Positions 7,875 through 12,245 of a stretch of 12,245 bases of DNA are shown piece by piece. The position numbers were made by a program, and so were the translations under genes. Origin of the DNA: Patescibacteria group bacterium (lineage in GTDB: Bacteria; Patescibacteriota; Dojkabacteria; SC72); assembly GCA_018818345.1 (NCBI GenBank), contig JAHISI010000091.1, forward strand, positions 1-12,245, written 5' to 3'. The first letter of the stretch is position 1, and the number at the start of each line of letters is the position of its first letter. Under the pieces are notes generated by a model. That model worked only from the letters and a program-made list of their open reading frames with translations, searched no databases and was not told the DNA's origin.

Positions 7875-7878
7875 ACAA

Positions 7879-8748
7879 ATGAAAGTATATTTTTTAATAC
7901 CAACAAGAAATAGAAAGGAGAAACTTTTCGCCTGTCTTCACTCCATCGGAAAACAAACGTACAAAGATATTGAGATAGTGGTTGTAAATGATGGCAGTAC
8001 CGATGGGACCGGGGAAGATTTAGCAAATGACTTCAAAAATATCACAGTATTACAAGGAGATGGGGAGCTTTGGTGGACAGGAGCTATGAGAATGGGAGTA
8101 AGCTACTTGCTCCCCCAATTAATGGATGATGACTTTGTCTTGATTCAAAACGATGATACATACATGGAACCTGATTTTGTGCAAACATTAATAGATGAAT
8201 ACAAATCAACAAAGGCAATAATTGGGACGACAGTTAAGGATAAAGCATCAGGTAAATTAATATATAATGCGCATAAGATTGTTCATGGATCATTCAGAAC
8301 GACCATAGTTGATTCTCAAGAAGAGCTATTAGAGACAGACACTATAAGTGGAAGAGGCGTCTTAATTCCGTCCAAAGTGTTTAGGAAAATAGGGAACTTC
8401 TCAAAACTATTTCCACAATATGCTGCAGATTATGATTTCTTTTGTAGAGCAAAACAAGCTGGTTTTAAACTTCTTGTTAGCACCAAGGCAATATCATATT
8501 CAACAAGTAACACCCCTAATCTTTCGAAACGTATAAAGTTGAAAGAAAAAATATCAATTAAGGATGTATGGCAACTTTTTACTAACAGAAGATCATCAAA
8601 CAATCTTTGGGGTTCTACTATGATCACATTGTTGTATGTCCCATGGAAATACAAGCTGTATGGTATATTAAGAATATATCTCTACGTTATAAAGTTTGTA
8701 GTAGTAAATTGGGGGATAAATGGGATTAAGTTTGCTTTGAAGAAATAA
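7879..8748 (+). CDS. GT2 family glycosyltransferase
   Basis: This single-domain inverting glycosyltransferase of the GT-A fold should transfer a sugar from a nucleotide sugar to the growing glycan. With the start at 7879 it has 289 residues: FLIPTRNR at 5-12, VVVNDGSTDG at 34-43, GELWWTGAMRMG at 62-73, the metal-binding QNDDTYMEP at 90-98 and ADYDFFCRAKQAG at 183-195, which holds the probable catalytic acid region. The WWTGAM block is common in rhamnosyl- and related transferases of O-antigen loci. I chose 7879 over the in-frame ATG at 7843 because that upstream part overlaps the previous gene by 32 bp and adds 12 residues before the usual GT2 first strand. The C-terminal 250-285 is hydrophobic and basic and may bind the membrane. 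The specificity is unknown. Confidence 0.9.
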   Translation: MKVYFLIPTRNRKEKLFACLHSIGKQTYKDIEIVVVNDGSTDGTGEDLANDFKNITVLQGDGELWWTGAMRMGVSYLLPQLMDDDFVLIQNDDTYMEPDFVQTLIDEYKSTKAIIGTTVKDKASGKLIYNAHKIVHGSFRTTIVDSQEELLETDTISGRGVLIPSKVFRKIGNFSKLFPQYAADYDFFCRAKQAGFKLLVSTKAISYSTSNTPNLSKRIKLKEKISIKDVWQLFTNRRSSNNLWGSTMITLLYVPWKYKLYGILRIYLYVIKFVVVNWGINGIKFALKK

Positions 8749-9939
8749 ATGCATATCATAATAGATGCCACCACAACCCAAGACCAATTATCATATGCAG
8801 GCATAGGACAATACACTAAGTCCATAATCCTTGCACTTGTAAAACAATATCCAGATACCCAGTATTCCCTAATGCTCTTTGATAATAAGGTATCAACCAT
8901 AGAACCAGAAATATACAAATACAAAAATGTAAAAATAGAAAGAATAGGAAAATACAGACTAAACGATTACAAAAATGACCTCTATTACTACACTCAAATA
9001 CTACCAGCTATTAACAGGATCAAACAAAAAGACAGTATATACTACTGCCCATACTTCTGGAGAAACTACCCAGCATACACAATCCCAACAGTACTCTTCG
9101 TACATGACATGAACCTCCCCATGTTCAATATGTATTCCCAACAAAGTAAACTACACAACCTCTTTAGAAAAATCCAATACTGGTTTACCCTAAACAAATC
9201 AATGAAATGTAAACACATTATTACCAACTCCCAAACCTCCCTCAACGACTATCTCAAATACTATCCTAACTACCCCAAGACCAATACCTCTGTATCATAC
9301 CTAGGCGCAGACATGGAAGAAAAAGAAGCAAACATATCAGAAGTATTACCCAAAGACTACAAAGAAAGAAAATATGTAATATATCTAGGAGGAGCACTAA
9401 ACTGGACTAAGAACACCAAAGGAGTAATCAAAGGCTATGCAGAATTCCTTAAACACCTAGATCCAAAACAAAAACAACCATACCTAGTAATCTCGGGAAA
9501 AGTATTTAAAGATGAAAACAAAAAAGAAGTAAAAGAATTCCACAAACTAATATCAAAACTAAAGATTAAGGACAACGTCATATTCACAGGATTCTACAAA
9601 GATGAAGAGAAATATTCTTTACTAAAAAACTCCTTTGCCTTTATGCACCTTGCCCTCTACGAAGGCTTTGGGATATCCCCATTAGAAGCAATACGAGCCA
9701 AGACTCCAACCATAATCCATGAAAGTAATGTATACAAAGAAGTATTCAAAGACCTAGCCATATTTGTAAATGGGAAAGATGAAAAAGAAGTAGGAAAAAC
9801 TCTGTACGATATATATATGAATCCTGATAGGTACAAAGAAAAGGTAGAGAAGGCATATATACTTTCACAGAAATACTCATGGGAGGAAACTGCGAAGAAA
9901 ACACATGAGGTGTTTGAGAAGGTAAAAAAAAATTATTAA
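8749..9939 (+). CDS. GT4 family glycosyltransferase
   Basis: This 396-residue retaining glycosyltransferase of the GT-B fold begins directly after the upstream stop. The N-terminal domain opens with IIIDATTT and the glycine motif YAGIGQYTKS at 16-25, typical of mannosyltransferase-like GT4 enzymes. VLFVHDMN at 115-122, ITNSQTS at 158-164 and SYLGAD at 183-188 follow. The C-terminal domain has YLGGALNWTKN at 212-222, ISGKVF at 248-253 and the E-x7-E signature EGFGISPLE with E305 and E313. Codon use differs from the rest of the cluster: tyrosine is TAC in 24 of 38 cases (2 of 18 in wzt), with many C-ending, ATA and CTA codons. It is the last gene of the tight run; a run of nine A (9924-9932) lies at its end. 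Confidence 0.92.
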   Translation: MHIIIDATTTQDQLSYAGIGQYTKSIILALVKQYPDTQYSLMLFDNKVSTIEPEIYKYKNVKIERIGKYRLNDYKNDLYYYTQILPAINRIKQKDSIYYCPYFWRNYPAYTIPTVLFVHDMNLPMFNMYSQQSKLHNLFRKIQYWFTLNKSMKCKHIITNSQTSLNDYLKYYPNYPKTNTSVSYLGADMEEKEANISEVLPKDYKERKYVIYLGGALNWTKNTKGVIKGYAEFLKHLDPKQKQPYLVISGKVFKDENKKEVKEFHKLISKLKIKDNVIFTGFYKDEEKYSLLKNSFAFMHLALYEGFGISPLEAIRAKTPTIIHESNVYKEVFKDLAIFVNGKDEKEVGKTLYDIYMNPDRYKEKVEKAYILSQKYSWEETAKKTHEVFEKVKKNY

Positions 9940-9966
9940 ATAGCTTATAAATTCATTTACTTTTGT

Positions 9967-9972
9967 TACACT
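9967..9972 (+). promoter_or_regulatory. Possible -10 box (TACACT) for a leaderless DUF3800 transcript
   Basis: TACACT, preceded by TG one base upstream (an extended -10 look, TGTTACACT), ends 6 bases before the ATG at 9979. That spacing would put the transcription start on the start codon. No convincing -35 is seen. In DNA this AT-rich a TANNNT match is common, so the support is the repeated spacing at three genes rather than the motif itself. Confidence 0.3.
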
Positions 9973-9978
9973 TTATCT

Positions 9979-10617
9979 ATGATTATTTTCATAGATGAAT
10001 CTGGAGATCCAGGTTTCAAAACTAAAGAAGGTTCCAGTAAATACCTCGTTATTTCTTTAGTTATATTTGAAAATCTGGAAGAAGTCCAAAATACCAGAAA
10101 ACAAATCTTGGAATACCGAAATATTATTAAATATCCCGTTTCTTCTGAATTCAAATTCAACAAAACAAGAAGAAAAATTGTAATTGGATTATTAAAAACA
10201 CATGTATCATGTAACTTCACGATAAGAGCAATTGTTGCGAATAAGGAAAAGATTCAAGCATCGGGAAGGAAAACTGGAACTGAAATATATAACTATCTAC
10301 TAGTATTACTATTAGAAGAATTCCTTCCTAATAATCAGAAGAATGAAATATGGCTTGATGGTATTGTTGAGAGAGAATTCAAAAAGACAATCTTGAAATA
10401 TCTTAGAAAGTATATTAAAAATAGGAAAATAATTCTCAAAACGGTAAATTCAAAAAATGATGATTTAATCCAATTAGCAGATGTTGTTGTTGGAAGCATA
10501 GCGAGAAGCTACTTGAAGGACAAACATGATGCGGAGGTATATAAGAGGATAATAGAGAAGAAAATTACAAAAGAATGGGTATTAAAACGAAGCGATTTGG
10601 AGCCTATTCTGAAATAA
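9979..10617 (+). CDS. DUF3800 family protein
   Basis: The 212-residue protein shows the DUF3800 pattern: N-terminal FIDESGDPGF at 4-13 (D6), EFKFNKT at 57-63, a hydrophobic strand ending in WLDG (D127) at 125-128, and NSKNDDLIQLADVVVG at 157-172 (D168). The spaced acidic residues fit an RNase H-like fold, and a nuclease-type activity has been suggested for the family, which often occurs in mobile or defence-related contexts. I know of no settled biochemical function. It has no link in sequence to polysaccharide synthesis and stands apart from the operon by 39 bp upstream and 126 bp downstream, which suggests independently transcribed, perhaps acquired, cargo. The start ATG is the first in frame and has no Shine-Dalgarno sequence. 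Confidence 0.85.
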   Translation: MIIFIDESGDPGFKTKEGSSKYLVISLVIFENLEEVQNTRKQILEYRNIIKYPVSSEFKFNKTRRKIVIGLLKTHVSCNFTIRAIVANKEKIQASGRKTGTEIYNYLLVLLLEEFLPNNQKNEIWLDGIVEREFKKTILKYLRKYIKNRKIILKTVNSKNDDLIQLADVVVGSIARSYLKDKHDAEVYKRIIEKKITKEWVLKRSDLEPILK

Positions 10618-10620
10618 ATT

Positions 10621-10657
10621 CAGACACGCGCACCATCCGGTGACAGTTCGGACCCCA
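10621..10657 (+). other. Short GC-rich block in intergenic region
   Basis: The gap between the DUF3800 and DUF456 genes opens with 37 bases at about 65% G+C (24 of 37), against strongly AT-rich surroundings. It holds a small perfect hairpin, CACC-ATCC-GGTG (10631-10642), overlapping an alternative stem TCCG/CGGA (10636-10639 with 10649-10652). No T-run follows, so it does not look like a standard terminator. It does not match tRNA or another RNA that I recognise. Confidence 0.5.
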
Positions 10658-10678
10658 AATCTTCCATCTATATTATAC

Positions 10679-10704
10679 TTTCTACATAACCCTATGTAAA
10701 GAAA
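10679..10704 (+). repeat. Inverted repeat upstream of the DUF456 gene
   Basis: TACATA (10683-10688) and TATGTA (10693-10698) are perfect reverse complements around the loop ACCC. The flanking TTTC (10679-10682) and GAAA (10701-10704) extend the pairing past a two-A bulge. A -10-like TATACT (10674-10679) touches its left edge. It could be an operator or a weak transcript hairpin; no U-tract follows. The length is modest for AT-rich DNA, so chance is possible. Confidence 0.35.
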
Positions 10705-10731
10705 TCAGTACCTTAAAGTTATTAAAAATAG

Positions 10732-10737
10732 TAGAAT
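10732..10737 (+). promoter_or_regulatory. Possible -10 box (TAGAAT) for a leaderless DUF456 transcript
   Basis: TAGAAT matches TATAAT at five of six positions and ends 6 bases before the ATG at 10744, the spacing expected when transcription starts on the start codon. No clear -35 is visible. A competing -10-like TATACT at 10674-10679 would give a leader of about 60 bases containing the inverted repeat. Confidence 0.35.
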
Positions 10738-10743
10738 ATAAAT

Positions 10744-11232
10744 ATGGACATAGTCAACATAATCATTTACATACTACTTGGAATAATCTCACTCGCAGGA
10801 CTTGTATTAACCGTTATAAATCTTCCAGGAATATGGGTCATATATGGTGCTACATTAGTAGCAGGAATAATGGATAAATTCGAAAATATCACCCCTCTCA
10901 TTCTTGTTGTCCTCTTCATACTCTGCTTAGCTTCTACATTCGCAGATAACATAGCAGCAGCATTAGGAGCAAAGAAATTCGGAGGAACTGGATGGGGAAT
11001 GGCAGGAGCGGTAATTGGTGGAATTGTAGGAATCTTCATCGGTGGAGTCTGGGGAATATTCTTGGGCCCATTAATAGGAGCAGTACTCTTCGAAATGATA
11101 TTTGCCAAGAAAGATATGGCTACAAGTCTAAAAGCAGGGTGGGGAACATTCATAGGAATTCTCATAAGTATGATATTAAAACTAGGACTAAGTGTAGGAA
11201 TAATAATATTCACGATAACCAAGATATTTTAA
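10744..11232 (+). CDS. DUF456 family membrane protein
   Basis: This 162-residue, almost wholly hydrophobic protein matches the DUF456 layout. It has an N-terminal membrane segment (about 4-26) ending in NLPGIWVIYGA at 26-36, and a second segment around 50-66. The family-typical GAKKFGGTGWGMAGAVIGG at 75-93 leads into a glycine-rich pair of helices with GxxxG spacing (IFIGGVWGIFLGPLIGAVLFE, 97-117). After AKKDMATSLKAGWGTFIG (120-137) comes a last membrane helix. No catalytic motif is present, and the function of the family is not established. It stands alone, 126 bp after the DUF3800 gene and 84 bp before the ABC ATPase gene. The A/C-rich codon style resembles the GT4 and ABC genes, suggesting a resident gene. 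Confidence 0.85.
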   Translation: MDIVNIIIYILLGIISLAGLVLTVINLPGIWVIYGATLVAGIMDKFENITPLILVVLFILCLASTFADNIAAALGAKKFGGTGWGMAGAVIGGIVGIFIGGVWGIFLGPLIGAVLFEMIFAKKDMATSLKAGWGTFIGILISMILKLGLSVGIIIFTITKIF

Positions 11233-11303
11233 TTCTCTTTCTTCACCGAAACTTCACCTCCGGAAATATAGCATGGACTCTCGTATTAGCTTCTAATTTG
11301 CTG

Positions 11304-11309
11304 TAATAT
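11304..11309 (+). promoter_or_regulatory. Possible -10 box (TAATAT) for a leaderless ABC ATPase transcript
   Basis: TAATAT, directly preceded by TG, ends 7 bases before the ATG at 11317. No convincing -35 is seen. It is listed because the same spacing recurs at the two preceding genes and because no Shine-Dalgarno sequence precedes this start. Confidence 0.28.
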
Positions 11310-11316
11310 CTATCTC

Positions 11317-12000
11317 ATGTCGAAAAATATAATCGAGTTAAAAAACATATCAATGGTATACAAATCAGAAGGTGGGGATACCCATGCCCTTAAAGATATA
11401 GATCTAAATATTCAAGAAGGAGAATTCTTAGCCATAATGGGACCATCAGGCTCAGGCAAATCTACTCTTATGAATATCCTAGGCCTCCTAGATACTCCAA
11501 CAAGTGGAACATACATGCTCAATGACCAAAAGGTAAGCAAACTGAAGGAGAAACAATTAGCAAGCATAAGGAATAAAGAAATAGGATTTGTATTCCAGCA
11601 GTTTAACCTACTAGCTAGAACAACAGTACTAGATAACGTCCTCATGCCAACCATATATGGAAATATTCCGAACCCAAAGAAAAAAGCTGAAGACCTAATC
11701 GAAATGGTAGGACTAACCAAATGGATATCACACAAAAGTAACCAACTCTCAGGAGGACAGATACAAAGAGTAGCAATAGCTAGAGCCCTAATGATGGACC
11801 CAAGCATAATACTTGCAGATGAACCAACGGGAAATTTGGATACAAAAAGATCAGAAGAAATAATGGCATTGTTTAAAGAGATAAACAAAAGAGGTTCAAC
11901 CATAATCCTAATTACCCATGAGAAATATCTAGCACAATATGCGTCTCGAATAATACATATACAAGATGGAAACATCATAAAAGAGGAAAGAGCAAAATGA
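11317..12000 (+). CDS. MacB/LolD-type ABC transporter ATP-binding protein
   Basis: This 227-residue ATPase belongs to the MacB/LolD/FtsE group that works with FtsX-like permeases in mechanotransmission, moving lipoproteins, peptides or drugs outside the cytoplasmic membrane. All motifs are present: Walker A GPSGSGKS at 42-49, Q-loop FVFQQF at 91-96, signature LSGGQ at 144-148, Walker B IILADE at 164-169 and the switch histidine H201. The length is standard for the group. The stop overlaps the permease start by 4 bp (ATGA), confirming a two-gene unit. In-frame TAA follows the TGA after two codons (12007-12009). Without the full permease or an accessory membrane-fusion protein, the substrate cannot be assigned. 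It is unrelated to the Wzm/Wzt exporter at the left end. Confidence 0.92.
   Translation: MSKNIIELKNISMVYKSEGGDTHALKDIDLNIQEGEFLAIMGPSGSGKSTLMNILGLLDTPTSGTYMLNDQKVSKLKEKQLASIRNKEIGFVFQQFNLLARTTVLDNVLMPTIYGNIPNPKKKAEDLIEMVGLTKWISHKSNQLSGGQIQRVAIARALMMDPSIILADEPTGNLDTKRSEEIMALFKEINKRGSTIILITHEKYLAQYASRIIHIQDGNIIKEERAK
11983..11986 (+). promoter_or_regulatory. Shine-Dalgarno-like GAGG before the permease start
   Basis: GAGG lies 10 bases before the ATG at 11997, inside the 3' end of the ATPase gene. It supports reinitiation at the overlapping ATGA start. It is one of very few SD-like sites at starts in this window; most other starts lack one. Confidence 0.45.
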
Positions 12001-12245
12001 AATTCTTAACAATACTAAAACAATCTATCAAGTCCATAATGTCTAATAAAGTAAGAAGCTTTCTTACTGTCTTAGGCATCATTATCGGTATAGGTTCAGT
12101 CATAGGATTAATGTCATTGGGTGCAGGAGTTCAGGAAAGCATAAGTAAAGAGATTAACTCTTTGGGAAGTACCAACCTCATGATCACTTCTGGAGTAACC
12201 GCATATTCAAAAAGCTCATACATGTCGAGTGATGAAGCTAGTAAG
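11997..12245 (+). CDS. MacB-like (FtsX-type) ABC transporter permease, 3' end cut by window edge
   Basis: The 83 codons present are open to the right edge. They encode the typical start of a MacB_PCD permease: a short basic cytoplasmic N-terminus (KQSIKSIMSNKVRSFLT, 8-24), a first transmembrane helix LGIIIGIGSVIGLMSLGAG (26-44), then the beginning of the periplasmic-type domain with VQESISKEINSLGSTNLMI (45-63). The pattern RSFLTxLGIIIGIxSVI is diagnostic. Full members are around 400 residues, so roughly four fifths are missing. The start overlaps the ATPase stop by 4 bp and has GAGG upstream, so the pair is translated together. Confidence 0.9.
   Translation, partial: MKFLTILKQSIKSIMSNKVRSFLTVLGIIIGIGSVIGLMSLGAGVQESISKEINSLGSTNLMITSGVTAYSKSSYMSSDEASK

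Noticed and set aside
7843..7878. Upstream ATG as start of the GT2 gene
   Set aside because: It overlaps the methyltransferase end and adds residues unlike GT2 N-termini. ATG 7879 gives the normal MKVYFLIPTRNR beginning, 4 bp after the previous stop.
10621..10657. GC-rich hairpin block as a rho-independent terminator or tRNA
   Set aside because: The stems are only 4 bp, no T-run follows, and no cloverleaf, T-loop or CCA-end pattern can be drawn.
10767..11222. 151-codon minus-strand frame rich in proline and isoleucine
   Set aside because: This is a shadow of the glycine-rich DUF456 gene; GGN codons read as proline/alanine on the other strand.
10992..11306. 104-codon plus-strand frame overlapping the DUF456 gene
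   Set aside because: It is an out-of-frame reading of DUF456 rich in R, N and S, with no family resemblance.
11412..11978. 188-codon minus-strand frame
   Set aside because: It is antisense to a clearly functional ABC ATPase with all motifs, and no domain is seen.
1..12245. CRISPR array, insertion sequence, transposase or integrase
   Set aside because: I saw no spaced direct repeats, terminal inverted repeats or recombinase motifs on either strand.

Overview
The window is AT-rich, densely packed and coded entirely on the + strand. Nearly all of it (about positions 1-9939) is one polycistronic surface-polysaccharide cluster of the ABC-transporter-dependent (Wzm/Wzt) type. The high AT content, tiny or negative intergenic gaps, scarcity of Shine-Dalgarno sequences and family content (short GTs, DUF456, MacB-type exporter) suggest a bacterium, possibly of the Candidate Phyla Radiation (Patescibacteria). 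There is no rRNA or other taxonomic marker here, so this placement is an inference.

Layout. 1-2056: export pair, a permease running off the left edge (Wzm) and an ATPase with a C-terminal carbohydrate-recognition domain (Wzt). 2044-5128: tailoring and precursor genes, namely a methyltransferase with an N-terminal cysteine cluster, a DUF115/MptE-like protein with a GNGPSL motif, a hexapeptide-repeat acetyltransferase and a CMP-sugar synthetase of the NeuA type. 5132-9939: assembly genes, namely a GT2-GT4 double glycosyltransferase interrupted by an in-frame TGA at 6965-6967, a second SAM methyltransferase, a GT2 and a GT4. Gaps in this stretch run from overlaps of 4-32 bp up to 16 bp, so transcription and probably translation are coupled.

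9979-12245: the operon character ends. An orphan DUF3800 gene, a short GC-rich non-coding block, a DUF456 membrane protein and the first genes of a MacB/LolD-type ABC exporter follow (ATPase complete, permease cut by the right edge). Three of these genes have a TANNNT box 6-7 bases before the start codon, which would fit leaderless transcripts.

How the genes may work together (inference): glycosyltransferases build a glycan on a lipid carrier in the cytoplasm. CMP-activated acidic sugar, O-acetyl and O-methyl groups decorate it. The Wzt C-terminal domain recognises the finished chain, perhaps its modified end, and Wzm/Wzt moves it across the membrane. No Wzx/Wzy genes are seen. The genes that would make the sugar acid for the CMP-sugar synthetase are not in the window.

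The observation most worth checking is the TGA in the double glycosyltransferase. The downstream frame stays homologous in character for 54 codons, a glycine is expected at the TGA, and the only two other genes ending in TGA each have an in-frame TAA within 2-3 codons. The rest of the window argues for the standard code, so a nonsense mutation or sequence error is the simplest reading.
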